In this document: positions 43,924 to 52,555 of the stretch, one piece after another
Numbering within the stretch: position 1 is the stretch's first letter
How the letters are laid out: each line of letters opens with the position of its first letter
Origin: CBDFKU01 sp965248975
GTDB lineage: Bacteria > Chloroflexota > Dehalococcoidia > Lucifugimonadales > JAGWBF01
Reading direction: 5' to 3'
NCBI GenBank assembly: GCA_965248975.1
Contig: CBDFKU010000016.1
Span: 124,001-188,000, forward strand
DNA length: 64,000 bases
Position numbers and translations under genes: made by a program
The notes under the pieces: model-generated
The model's database searches: none
Told to the model about the DNA's origin: nothing
What the model saw: the letters and a program-made list of their open reading frames with translations, nothing else

Positions 43924-44793
43924 ATGGCCATCGGAGTAGTGATCGTCAAACAGTACGAGAGGCTGGTGATCCTGCAGTGGGGCAAGCTGCAGGGGGTCCA
44001 GGGACCCGGGTTCCACGTGGTAGTGCCCCCCATGTACAACGGACGGATCGTGGACACACGGATCAGGGTCCAGCGCGTCCCTACCCAGAAGTACATTACC
44101 AGCGACAACGTGGTGGTGGATATGGACTTCGTGCTGTACTACCGGGTCTTGGAGGACCAGGTCGAGAAGGCGTTGCTGAACACCACCAACTTCGAGGCCG
44201 CCACCATAAACGCTGCGGTCGCCGACCTGAGGTCCGTCATAGGCTCTACGTCCCTGGCATCGGCCCTGGCGGAGCGGGAGCGGGTCAGGGACCAGCTCCA
44301 GGTCATGCTAGATGATGAAACCGGGGCCTGGGGGGTCAAGGTGACCCAGGTGGCGATAAACGAGATCGACCCCCCTCCGGGGGTCAAAGCCGCCATGGAG
44401 CGGGAGAAATCGGCGGCCGCTATCAAGACGGCGGACATAACGGAGTCCGAAGGGCAGCGCCAGGCGGAGATCAACCGGGCCGAGGGCGACAAACAGGCCG
44501 CTATCCTCAAGGCGGAGGGCCAAAGGCAGTCGGAGATATTGCAAGCCGAGGGCGATCAGCAGGCGGCCGTCCTGAGGGCCGAAGGATTCAGCAGTGCCCT
44601 GGACAAGATCTACCAGGTGGCCAGCACCGTTGACCCCAAGACCATGAGCCTGCAGTACTTCGAAACCCTCAAGTCCTTGGGCAACAGTCCGGCCACCAAG
44701 TTCATCTTCCCCATGGAGTTCACGTCGATGCTCCAGCCCTTCCTGGGGATGGGAACCCGCGGCGGGAACCAGCAGGGCGACGGACAGTCCTGA
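43924..44793 (+). CDS. SPFH/band-7 (stomatin-like) protein
   Basis: 289 residues. Short N-terminal membrane-associated segment (MAIGVVIVKQYERLVILQWGKL), band-7 domain (GPGFHVVVPPMYNGRIVDTRIRVQRVPTQKYITSDNVVVDMDFVLYYRV), then a repetitive Ala/Glu helix (repeats of AEGDKQAAILKAEGQRQSEI) that forms the oligomeric coiled coil. Start has CAGGAGGTC upstream. Organises membrane microdomains with NfeD; the gene pair is a well-known association. Confidence 0.92.
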   Translation: MAIGVVIVKQYERLVILQWGKLQGVQGPGFHVVVPPMYNGRIVDTRIRVQRVPTQKYITSDNVVVDMDFVLYYRVLEDQVEKALLNTTNFEAATINAAVADLRSVIGSTSLASALAERERVRDQLQVMLDDETGAWGVKVTQVAINEIDPPPGVKAAMEREKSAAAIKTADITESEGQRQAEINRAEGDKQAAILKAEGQRQSEILQAEGDQQAAVLRAEGFSSALDKIYQVASTVDPKTMSLQYFETLKSLGNSPATKFIFPMEFTSMLQPFLGMGTRGGNQQGDGQS

Positions 44794-44815
44794 TCCGGAC
44801 CGAGGAGACACACAG

Positions 44816-45185
44816 GTGGCAAACCCGGTCGTTCACTTCGAGATCCCTGCCGACGACGTTCCGGCTCTGGTCGAGTTCTACAAGGAGCTCTTCGACTGGA
44901 AGTTTCAGGAAACTCCCATGGACTACTGACTGATAGAAGGGCCGTCCGATGGGCCTGGGATCGGCGGTGGAATGAGGAAGCGTCAGTCGCCCGAGCAAGG
45001 GCCCATCAACTACGTCGGCGTTGAGTCGGTGGAAGAGCACAACGCTAAGGCCGTCGAGCTGGGGGCCACAATGCGCTGGTACCCAAGATGGCGATACCCG
45101 GGGTGGGGTACACTTCGCGGTGATCCTGGATCCCCAAGGGAATCCCATAAGCATATTCGAAGAAAACGGTTCCGCCACGGAATAG
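44816..45185 (+). pseudogene. VOC (glyoxalase-like) protein, decayed
   Basis: GTG 44816 opens a typical VOC start (VVHFEIPADDVPALVEFYKELFDWKFQ), but TGA at about 44927 stops it after 37 codons where Trp would be expected (DY-stop-LIEGPSDGPGIGGG). The frame resumes through PINYVGVESVEEHNAKAVELGA, then shifts near 45075-45110 to VPKMAIPGVGYFAVILDPQGNPISIFEENGSATE and the TAG at 45185. A stop plus at least one shift indicates a pseudogene. Confidence 0.8.
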
Positions 45186-45235
45186 CCTGCAACGGACGAT
45201 CCAGGTCTTCGATTTTGCTCTGGGGATAGATAATT

Positions 45236-45298
45236 TTCGCTCGCCGTGAGCTTGTCGATGGGCGTCCTCATGGTTCGACAAGCTCACAATGAGCGTTA
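45236..45298. repeat. GTGAGCTTGTCGA/TTCGACAAGCTCAC inverted repeat
   Basis: Imperfect inverted repeat CGCTCGCCGTGAGCTTGTCGA ... TTCGACAAGCTCACAATGAGCG, the widespread intergenic 'GTTCGACAAGCTCACCATGAGCG' repeat. A single degenerate arm of the same family (CGCTCATCCTAAACCTGTCGAAGGA) occurs near 52496-52522. Confidence 0.6.
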
Positions 45299-45361
45299 GG
45301 CTTCAGCTAACGGAGATAATCGAAGGACCCTGGGGGACGACGAGGCGCCCCGGATGGTTGG

Positions 45362-45946
45362 CTACATGGCTTCCGGCTCGATGAGCCCGTAATCGCCGTC
45401 GCGGCGTCGGTAGAGCACGTTATGCTCCTGGGTCTCTCCGTTGAGGAACATGAAGAAGCTGTGCCCCAGCAGGTCCATCTGGAAGGCAGCCTCCTCGACG
45501 GTCATGGGCTTTATCGGGAATCGCTTCACCCGCACTACCTTCCCCGCCGCTCCAACGGTCTCTTCGTCTGGAGACGCCTCTTCAGGAGAAACCTCTGCAT
45601 GAAGGGTACGGGGAGAGGCGTTCCTGCCCGCCTTTTTCACCTGTTCGCTCCTGTAGACCCTACCCTTGAACCGCTCCACCCGCCGGTCCATGATGGATAT
45701 CGCCGAGTCGACTGCCGCACGGGCGTTTGCTCCCCGCTCCTCGGCCCTCAGCACCGAGCCGTCGATGTCCAGCGTAAGCTGGGCTACCACCCGCTGGTCC
45801 TGGGCCCTGGTGTTCTCCCCGGATAGCTCCACGATAGCCGTAGTGATCCCGGCAAGGTGCCGTTGCAGGCGGTCGAACTTCCTGGAGATATAGTCCCGAG
45901 TGGGATCATTCAGCTCCAGGTTCCTCGCGTATATTCGCAGGTCCAT
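45362..45946 (-). CDS. hpf: Ribosome hibernation promoting factor, long form
   Basis: 194 residues. N-terminal RaiA/HPF fold (MDLRIYARNLELNDPTRDYISRKFDRLQRHL) and the C-terminal dimerisation domain (KRFPIKPMTVEEAAFQMDLLGHSFFMFLNGETQEHNVLYRRRDGDYGLIEP) joined by a variable linker. Long HPF dimerises 70S ribosomes into 100S particles in non-growing cells. Confidence 0.94.
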   Translation of the reverse strand: MDLRIYARNLELNDPTRDYISRKFDRLQRHLAGITTAIVELSGENTRAQDQRVVAQLTLDIDGSVLRAEERGANARAAVDSAISIMDRRVERFKGRVYRSEQVKKAGRNASPRTLHAEVSPEEASPDEETVGAAGKVVRVKRFPIKPMTVEEAAFQMDLLGHSFFMFLNGETQEHNVLYRRRDGDYGLIEPEAM

Positions 45947-46065
45947 ATTACCTCTGTAAAAGTGAGTTGGGGCGATTCTAAGGGCAAGCCTACCTTCGCC
46001 GCAAGCCGTAGAGCGCCGGCTAAAGGAGAAAACTTCCTGCCAGAAGGCGGACCGCCGGCGGTGAG

Positions 46066-46713
46066 TCAGTGTGCCGTCACCGAGTTGGACTTGGGGACCA
46101 TGACGTATCCTTCTTCCGGTATGCCGAGGGCTTCGGTCTGGCTCTCACTGTGGAGTCGCGCGGTATAGGCCGCGAGCAGTGCGTCACATCCGTCGTGGTT
46201 CAGCCCGTTGAGGTAAGGGTCGAGGCCATCAATAAGCCCGGATAGTTTGTTTTTTAAGAAAGCGAGGCCCCTGGCGCTGTTCTTCGGAGGTATCTTGCTA
46301 CCGAATAGGATGACTTTGGTGGCGTAGGGATAAACCTCCACCACCTCGTGTCCCCGGCTTACCAGCTCTTGCTGCAGCTCCATTCCCCGGTAGATCAGGC
46401 CCTTGATAATAGATCGCTTGGTGGTGAAAAAGCAGCCTATGCGCTTGCGGGCGAGCCCCTGCTCGGACGCGCGGCCTTTGTGGTCCAGCGTTGGAGCGCA
46501 GGGATGGCCTTCGTCGAGGCAGTCGAGGCCCAAGGGAAGGGAAAGTGGGGCGTCGATGGCCACCAGAGAAGGGCCGTGGACGTCCAGGAATCGTATCAAC
46601 TCATCAAAAGTGCTAAATTTGTCAAGCTGCGCGAGCCGCGCCCCACCATCAAGGAGGGCGTAGAAACTTGGCTTTTGAGAAGATGCACTGAGATCAATGC
46701 CCAGAACCGACAT
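46066..46713 (-). CDS. DUF429 domain protein (RNase H-like fold)
   Basis: 215 residues. Starts VLGIDLSASSQKPSFYALLDGG, has VAIDAPLSLP and ends with GCDALLAAYTA, the acidic residues of a predicted RNase H-like nuclease fold (D in GIDLSAS, D in AIDAPLS, D in HDGCDAL). DUF429 proteins are predicted nucleases of unknown role. Isolated between hpf and meaB. Confidence 0.82.
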   Translation of the reverse strand: MSVLGIDLSASSQKPSFYALLDGGARLAQLDKFSTFDELIRFLDVHGPSLVAIDAPLSLPLGLDCLDEGHPCAPTLDHKGRASEQGLARKRIGCFFTTKRSIIKGLIYRGMELQQELVSRGHEVVEVYPYATKVILFGSKIPPKNSARGLAFLKNKLSGLIDGLDPYLNGLNHDGCDALLAAYTARLHSESQTEALGIPEEGYVMVPKSNSVTAH

Positions 46714-46886
46714 AGATTTCCCCCCTGTATCGAAGCAGAGTGTGAGTGAGCCCAGGCTCTGCCCACGCCTGGGAGACCGCCGGCCGAGTGCCCATCTTCA
46801 CCCGGCGGACCGCTCGAGGCCAGGTTGAACCCCGTTCAGCTTTTGGGATTCACGGCAACCGGCGTCAGGCCGAACCGAAAGGCCGC

Positions 46887-47861
46887 TTAACGCCCCGAAG
46901 GTTCGATCAGGTCCCCGAGAAGGGAGCTACTCCCTTCTAGTAAGCTAATCGCCGAAGAATAAGGCTCCCTCTCCCCCCTTTTGACATCCTCGAAGACAGC
47001 CTTCAGACTGGGATCGGTGGCCACCAACTCCTTGAGCCTGCGCCCGATCTCCTCTTCGACCGTCCCCATGAACTCCTCTCCCCTCCTCTCTTCCCGACGC
47101 CGCTCCAGCCTGGAAGTGCCTTCAAGGTGCTTTCGGTGACGCTGGATGGCGCTATGGAGCTCGGGTACGCCCTCGTTCTTATGCGCCTGGGTAGCCAGGA
47201 CCGGCGGTGTCCACTCCGTAGGAGCCAGGCCCATTTTGAGCATGGAGTTGATGGCGATCACCATCTGGTTGGCGCCATCCCTGTCGGCCTTGTTCACCAC
47301 GTATATGTCCGCTATCTCCATGAGGCCGGCCTTCAACGTCTGGATCGAGTCCCCCGCCTCGGGCACGACCACCACGACTACCGTGTCGGCGACGCCCATG
47401 ATCCCCAGTTCCGTCTGACCCACTCCCGCCGTCTCCACCATCACCACGTCCTTGCCAGACGCGTCCAGAAGGCGTACGGCCCCCCGTACCATCCTGGGCA
47501 ACCCGCCTGACCCCTTACGGGTCGCCATGCTCCGGATAAAGACGCCGGAATCCAGGTAGTGACGCTGCATCCTGATCCGGTCCCCGAGGAATGCACCGCC
47601 ACTGAAGGGACTGGTGGGGTCGACCGCGAGGATACCCACGGACCTGCCCTGATCCCGCCACAACCCCGCCAGCTGATCCACCAGGGTGCTCTTGCCAGCG
47701 CCCGGCGGTCCGGTTACCCCGACGCAGTACGCCTTTCCGGTATGGGGATATACCTCTGCCAGCACCTCCGCCCCACGGGAGTCGCCCCTCTCGATAAGGG
47801 TTACCAGGCGGGACAGGGCGCGCTGGTCTCCGGAAAGCAACTTCCTGACAATTTCATCCAT
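46887..47861 (-). CDS. meaB: Methylmalonyl-CoA mutase-associated GTPase MeaB
   Basis: 324 residues from ATG 47861; the longer frame to 48086 is unlikely. G3E-type GTPase: Walker A GPPGAGKST, DPTSPFSGGAFLGDRIRM, Walker B-like VMVETAGVGQTE, and NKAD. Guards methylmalonyl-CoA mutase and gates delivery of adenosylcobalamin. The mutase is not in this window. There is no clear ribosome site, so start choice rests on family length. Confidence 0.92.
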   Translation of the reverse strand: MDEIVRKLLSGDQRALSRLVTLIERGDSRGAEVLAEVYPHTGKAYCVGVTGPPGAGKSTLVDQLAGLWRDQGRSVGILAVDPTSPFSGGAFLGDRIRMQRHYLDSGVFIRSMATRKGSGGLPRMVRGAVRLLDASGKDVVMVETAGVGQTELGIMGVADTVVVVVVPEAGDSIQTLKAGLMEIADIYVVNKADRDGANQMVIAINSMLKMGLAPTEWTPPVLATQAHKNEGVPELHSAIQRHRKHLEGTSRLERRREERRGEEFMGTVEEEIGRRLKELVATDPSLKAVFEDVKRGEREPYSSAISLLEGSSSLLGDLIEPSGR

Positions 47862-48044
47862 TGAGGAGGGTCCATCGGAGTACGACCCGTGCACTATACC
47901 ACAGCCTCTCGAATCGGGGTCAATATGGCTACCGGACCTGATAATCAGGGATGCGAGGAGCATTTGTTGTGAGTCAATTCGCTCTTGACCCGGCCCCTGG
48001 GAAGCCCTAATCTGAGGCCAGCCCCTGATGAGCGAGGTGAACAT

Positions 48045-48464
48045 ATGGACATCGAACACGTTCGGCCGTTCCTGGAAACAGAGCACCGGGGAGTTGTTAC
48101 CACCCTGCGAAAGGGTGGCTCCTCTCAGGTGAGCATCGTGGCCAGCGGGTACTATGGGGGCACCGTCGCGTTCGTGGTTAGAGGTGACACCGCGAAGTTA
48201 GCCAATCTGAGGCGCGACCCTCGCTGCAGCGTGCTCACGGTTACCCCGGACTGGGGGCGGTACGCCGTGGTGGAAGGCCTGGCCGAGATCCACTCCTGGG
48301 ACGACACCGACCCGGAAGAGCTCCGGCTGCTTCTTCAGGAGGTGTACTCCGCCTGCGGTGGTGGCCAGCACCCCGACTGGGAACAGTACGACCAGACAAT
48401 GCGACAGGAGCGCCGGGCCGTCGTGATGGTGAGGCCCGGCCGCGCCTACGGCCTTTGGAGGTAA
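48045..48464 (+). CDS. PPOX-class (pyridoxamine phosphate oxidase-like) flavin/F420 enzyme
   Basis: 139 residues from ATG 48045 with GAGGTG upstream. Split-barrel fold: FLETEHRGVVTTLRKGGSSQVSIVASGYYGGTVAFVVRGDTAKLANLRRDPRCSVLTV, then YAVVEGLAEI, typical of PPOX proteins that bind FMN or F420. The Lys/Thr and Arg positions expected around the cofactor phosphate (GDTAKLANLRRDPR) are present. Divergent from meaB. Confidence 0.88.
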   Translation: MDIEHVRPFLETEHRGVVTTLRKGGSSQVSIVASGYYGGTVAFVVRGDTAKLANLRRDPRCSVLTVTPDWGRYAVVEGLAEIHSWDDTDPEELRLLLQEVYSACGGGQHPDWEQYDQTMRQERRAVVMVRPGRAYGLWR

Positions 48465-48481
48465 GGCGCCCGGCTCTGGCT

Positions 48482-48820
48482 CTAGACCTCCAGGCTCACC
48501 AGAACCGCGGCGTTGGCCATCACCGTGGCATCCGAACCGTCCTCGCTGGGGATCTCCAGCCCGCCCTTTACAACCTTGATGGTCCCACTACCATGAGGCA
48601 GAACGCCCAGCACGGCCTCCTTGTCCACGGCTTCGGGCTCGGGGACCCCGATGGTCACTTCGACCCGCATGGACTCGGGGCCCGCCCCGAAAGCCCGGAC
48701 GAAGTACAGGCTGTTGTGCCACAGAGCGTTGGTCACCGCCCGGCTGGCGGCGGTGGTATAGTCCCTCCCATGGATGTCCACCCCCATTCCCATCTCCAGA
48801 AGGCATCGTTTTAAGGCCAT
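48482..48820 (-). CDS. Lin0512 family protein
   Basis: 112 residues. The N-terminus KRCLLEMGMGVDIHGRDYTTAASRAVTNALWHNSLYF matches the Lin0512 family of conserved short proteins (unknown function, bacteria and fungi). Tail-to-tail with the PPOX gene. Preceded by a long leader (see 48821-49010). Confidence 0.8.
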   Translation of the reverse strand: MALKRCLLEMGMGVDIHGRDYTTAASRAVTNALWHNSLYFVRAFGAGPESMRVEVTIGVPEPEAVDKEAVLGVLPHGSGTIKVVKGGLEIPSEDGSDATVMANAAVLVSLEV

Positions 48821-49010
48821 TGTCCCGCACCTCCATAATCTTTACGAAGTCTCGACCGCACGGTCGACCGCGCCCAGGGAGCCGTAGATCCGCCGCCGAT
48901 CCCGGGCACGCCTTCCTCTTCGGCTTACCCGGGCCGATGAGGACTCCTCCGATGGGGTGATCGCTATCTATCCCCGTGGATCCGCCAGTCTGTGCCTGGT
49001 CGGCAGTACA
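48821..49010 (-). other. Long, structured-looking 5' leader of the Lin0512 gene
   Basis: From the expected transcription start near 49004 to ATG 48820 is about 184 nt without a reading frame. On the minus strand it holds a hairpin with CCCGGG arms and an inner GCC/GGC helix (about 48898-48930), GGATC at both ends of a larger fold, and a GACCGCACGGTC-type hairpin near 48855-48870. No known riboswitch class was recognised. The rest of the gap, 49040-49109, shows nothing to me. Confidence 0.35.
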
Positions 49011-49039
49011 ATTAGACTCCAGGCGTCATCCTCCGTCAA
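49011..49039 (-). promoter_or_regulatory. Promoter of the Lin0512 gene
   Basis: Minus strand TTGACG (49039-49034), 17-nt spacer, TCTAAT (49016-49011). Confidence 0.55.
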
Positions 49040-49109
49040 GCTGGGAAACGGGCAGCCCGTACTCGAATGCCCACCTTAGCCGACAGCGATGGGCGGGCAC
49101 TGGGCTAGA

Positions 49110-49138
49110 TTGCGCCCCTCCGGAGCGGAAGATAGAAT
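49110..49138 (+). promoter_or_regulatory. Promoter of the phosphofructokinase gene
   Basis: TTGCGC (49110-49115), 17-nt spacer, TAGAAT (49133-49138), about 52 nt before ATG 49191. Divergent from the Lin0512 promoter. Confidence 0.5.
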
Positions 49139-49190
49139 AGACTTAAGCTCTGTTTCGTCCGAGCTATGTTATGTGAAGTGACGGGAGGCT

Positions 49191-50407
49191 ATGGCCAAGG
49201 CAACCGATAGAAACGTGCTGGTGGTCCAGTCCGGCGGATGTACTCCCGTGATCAACCGGAGCCTGGTCGGCGTGGTGGCCCGGGCCTCTGAGAGCCCGGC
49301 CATGGGCGATGTTTACGGCGCGGCCCACGGGCTGGCGGGTATCCTGGACGGCTCCATGGTCGACTTGAACGGCCGGCCGGGCAGGGCCTGGGCTCGCGTC
49401 GCCAACACTCCGGGTGCGGCGCTGGGCTCCGGGCGCATGAGCCTGAGGCCGGACGACCTCCCCCGGGTCATGGAAACGCTGGACCGGCACCGCATAGGAT
49501 ATCTCTTCGTGATCGGCGGCAACGACTCCGCAGAGACGGCCCATCGCATAGCGTCCGAAGGCGGGAGAGCGGTGGTGCACGTTCCCAAGACTATCGACAA
49601 CGACCTGCCGGTCACCGACCACTGCCCCGGCTACGGCAGCGCGGCCCGCTTCGTCGCGCTGGCCACCATGGGCGCCGGGAGAGACGCCGAAGCCATGGGC
49701 GACGCGTCTCCAGTGACCGTCATCGAGGTCATGGGCCGGGACGCCGGGACGCCGGGTGGTTGGCGTCCTCAGCCGCCCTGGGAAAGCGAGAGGAGATGGA
49801 CGCCCCCCACTACATCTGCTTCCCAGAGGTCCCCCTGGACGAGGACGTCTTTCTGACACGCATGGAGGAAGCCTACCGCCGATGGGGGTTCGCCGTGGCG
49901 GTGACGGCGGAGAATGCCAGGGGACCTGGTGGTCCCCTGGGCGGAGACCGGGACCCCTTTTTCGTGGATGACTTCGGCCATGAGTACTTCGAGGGTCCGG
50001 GCCGCTATCTGGCCCAGCTCCTCGGGCGGGAACTGCGGGTGCGGGCCAGGTTCGAGAAGCCCGGCACCATCCAGCGGTCCCTCAGCGCCTGTGTATCCTC
50101 CACAGACGCCACCGAAGCCACGCTGGTAGGGCGCGCGGCGGTCGACTACGCGTTGAAGGGGCAGAGCGACGTCATGGTCACCCTCGTGCGCCGGCCCGGA
50201 GAAAGCTACGCCTGCTCCACCGGCCTGGCCCCCCTGGAGGACATCGCCGGAAAGGTGCGGCCCCTTCCTCCGGAGTACATCGGGCCGCCGGGGACGATGG
50301 CCCCTGCATTCTGCGAATACGCCCGCCCATTACTGGGTAAACCTCTGCCTAGGTACGCCAGATTGATCGCGCCGGCTCGTGCAGCCAAAGCCGAAGGGAG
50401 AAAGTAA
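49191..50407 (+). pseudogene. PfkA-family phosphofructokinase, disrupted by an 8-bp tandem duplication
   Basis: The first frame (49191-49856) gives QSGGCTPVINRSLVGVV, GGNDSAETA (109-117) and PKTIDND (132-138; the lysine in place of glycine is the mark of pyrophosphate-dependent enzymes) up to VIEVMGRDAG. GGGACGCC is then present twice (49738-49745, 49746-49753). Removing one copy gives MGRDAGWLASSAALGKREE and joins the second frame to the stop at 50407, a normal ~400-residue enzyme. A recent mutation or assembly error; the rest of the gene is undamaged. Expected role: interconversion of fructose 6-phosphate and fructose 1,6-bisphosphate. Confidence 0.85.
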
Positions 50408-50408
50408 C

Positions 50409-51125
50409 ATGTCGGATACTCCACGCCGGGTCCTGCTGGTCACCCCCCACCCCGACGACGCCGAAGGTGGCTGCGGGGGCACGGTCGCCAGATGGATCGG
50501 TGAGGGGGCCGAGGTGGCCTACGTCCTCTGCACCAACGGCGACAAGGGCACCGGAGACCTGGAGATGGCCCCGGAGAGGCTGGCCGCCATCCGGGAAGTC
50601 GAGCAGTCCGAGGCCGCCCGGGTCCTCGGGGTAAAGGACGTCGTGTTCCTCCGCTATCCCGATGGCGGGCTGGAGGACACCCGCCAGTTTCGCAGCCAGG
50701 TGGTGCGGGAGATCCGCAGATTCCGCCCCGACGTGGTGATGTGCATCGACCCGGCCAGGAGGGTGAGCCACACCCACCGGGACCACCGGGTCAGCGGCCA
50801 GGTAACCGTGGACGCGGTCTGCACCTACGCCTGGCGCCGGCTCTACTTTCCTGAGCACATCACCGAAGAAGGGCTCCGGCCTCATACAGTTGAAACGATC
50901 TATCTGTGGGGCAGCGAGGAGCCCGACACCTTCGTCGAGATTGGTGACACCCTGGAGCAGAAGCTGAATACCCTCCTCGAGCATGCCAGCCAGATCACAG
51001 AGCCCGAGCGCGCCCGGGAGTGGATACCCAACCACGCAAAAACCATGGGAGAGCGTGCTGGCATGAACTACGCCGAGGGATTTCGCGTAATCCACTTTAC
51101 CCCTGACCCTCTGCTCGTGGGGTAG
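50409..51125 (+). CDS. PIG-L family deacetylase (copy 3)
   Basis: 238 residues from ATG 50409 (GGGAG upstream), one base after the phosphofructokinase stop, so co-transcribed with it. TPHPDDAEGGCGGTVARW holds the zinc motif; TNGDKGTGD and THRDHRVSG (third ligand) follow. Closely similar in layout to the copies at 8.5 and 30.0 kb. Confidence 0.9.
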   Translation: MSDTPRRVLLVTPHPDDAEGGCGGTVARWIGEGAEVAYVLCTNGDKGTGDLEMAPERLAAIREVEQSEAARVLGVKDVVFLRYPDGGLEDTRQFRSQVVREIRRFRPDVVMCIDPARRVSHTHRDHRVSGQVTVDAVCTYAWRRLYFPEHITEEGLRPHTVETIYLWGSEEPDTFVEIGDTLEQKLNTLLEHASQITEPERAREWIPNHAKTMGERAGMNYAEGFRVIHFTPDPLLVG

Positions 51126-51223
51126 GTCGGCAGAGAGGTCCCCTCAGCTCCTGTAACCTGTCCTTTGAGAGAGGCACGGCCGTCAGGACCTCCCTGACGC
51201 TGGGAACACGCACCACCTTGGGC

Positions 51224-51229
51224 TATAAT
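51224..51229 (+). promoter_or_regulatory. -10 element upstream of the acetamidase gene
   Basis: Perfect TATAAT within a small palindrome (TTGGGCT ... TAAGCCCA, 51219-51240); no convincing -35. It lies 64 nt before GTG 51293. Confidence 0.35.
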
Positions 51230-51292
51230 TCTTAAGCCCACAGGGCGTATCAGGTCTCAACCCACGGGAAGAATACAACTCCGGAGGGCGAA

Positions 51293-52399
51293 GTGAAGAG
51301 CATCGAGGTGGATTACACCAAGCGCTGCGGCGACGAGCCAACGAAGGGGCATAATCGCTGGCACCCGGACATACCCCCTGCCGTGGAGGTGGACCCCGGC
51401 GAAGAAGTGGTTATCCAGACCCGCAACGCCTTCGACGGAGGGATCACCCCCAGCTCCATCGCGGACGACCTGCGAAACGTCAACCTCAACGTGGTGCATC
51501 CCCTAACGGGCCCTGTGTTCGTCAAGGGGGCCGAGCCCGGCGACCTGCTGGAGGTGAACATCCTGGAGGTCGCACCCGCCAAGTGGGGCTTCACATGCAT
51601 CATCCCCGGGTTCGGGTTCCTCAGGGACCTGTTCACCGAGCCCTTCCTAGTTCACTGGAGCATCGGAGATGGATACGCCGTGTCCCCCCAGCTTCCGGGG
51701 GTGCGAGTGCCCGGGGCGCCCTTCATGGGCACCATCGGGGTGGCGCCTTCCCGGAAGCTGCGCCAGGAGATCCTGCTGCGCGAGGACGAGCTACTGCGTC
51801 GCAATGGCTTCGTGCTGGGACCCAACCCCACCGACGCCGTCCCTGCCTGGGAGCCCCTCGCCTCCGAGGGACTGCGCACCGTGCCTCCCAGGGAGAACGG
51901 AGGCAACCTGGACATAAAGCAACTCACCGCCGGCACGCGGCTGTACCTCCCGGTTTTCGCCGAGGGGGCACTGTTCTCCGCCGGGGATGCCCACTACGCT
52001 CAGGGGGACGCCGAATGCTGCGGCACCGCCGTAGAGATGGATGGCACCCTGCGAGCTACCTTCCAGGTGGGCAAGGGCGAGGCTGCACGGCGCAACCTGA
52101 GCTTCCCCATCTTCGAGCGGGACGATTACTTCACGTCCCCGGAGATGGCGGCCCCGAAGCGGTTCCTGGCCGCAACCGGAATGTCCATCGCCGACGGCGT
52201 CAACGAGTCGGAGAACGCCACGATGGCGGCGAGACAGGCCTTGCTGAACATGATGAACCTGCTCATGGAGCGGGGATGGTCTCGGGAGCAGGCCTACTGT
52301 ATCTGCAGCGTGGCCGTGGACCTGAAGCTCAGCGAGATCGTGGACGTGCCCAACTTCGTGGTGTCGGCCTTCCTGCCCCTGGACATTTTCGTGGGGTAA
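51293..52399 (+). CDS. Acetamidase/formamidase family protein
   Basis: 368 residues from GTG 51293 with GGAGGG upstream. Matches the FmdA_AmdA family: NRWHPDIPPAVEVDPGEEVVIQTRNAFDG, HPLTGPVFVKGAEPGDLLEVNI, NGGNLDIKQLTAGTRLYLPVFAEGALFSAGDAHYAQGDAE (metal-binding GDxHxxQGD-like block) and CSVAVDLKLSEIVDVPNFVVSAFLP. Hydrolyses small amides to ammonia and an acid, in the cytoplasm. Stands alone. Confidence 0.92.
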   Translation: MKSIEVDYTKRCGDEPTKGHNRWHPDIPPAVEVDPGEEVVIQTRNAFDGGITPSSIADDLRNVNLNVVHPLTGPVFVKGAEPGDLLEVNILEVAPAKWGFTCIIPGFGFLRDLFTEPFLVHWSIGDGYAVSPQLPGVRVPGAPFMGTIGVAPSRKLRQEILLREDELLRRNGFVLGPNPTDAVPAWEPLASEGLRTVPPRENGGNLDIKQLTAGTRLYLPVFAEGALFSAGDAHYAQGDAECCGTAVEMDGTLRATFQVGKGEAARRNLSFPIFERDDYFTSPEMAAPKRFLAATGMSIADGVNESENATMAARQALLNMMNLLMERGWSREQAYCICSVAVDLKLSEIVDVPNFVVSAFLPLDIFVG

Positions 52400-52555
52400 T
52401 GGGGACCACCGACGCGGTTCGACGGGCTAACCACGAGCGGTGGTTTCGGTGGGGCGTGTCAGGCTCACCACCAGCGACAGGGGCAGAAAACGCTCGCGCT
52501 CATCCTAAACCTGTCGAAGGACCTCCTGCCCGCCCTACCAGTAGGAGGTTCGAGC

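Noticed and set aside
44816..45185. TGA read as tryptophan (recoding) in the VOC gene
   Set aside because: Other genes use TGA as a normal stop throughout, and this gene also has a downstream frameshift, so decay is simpler.
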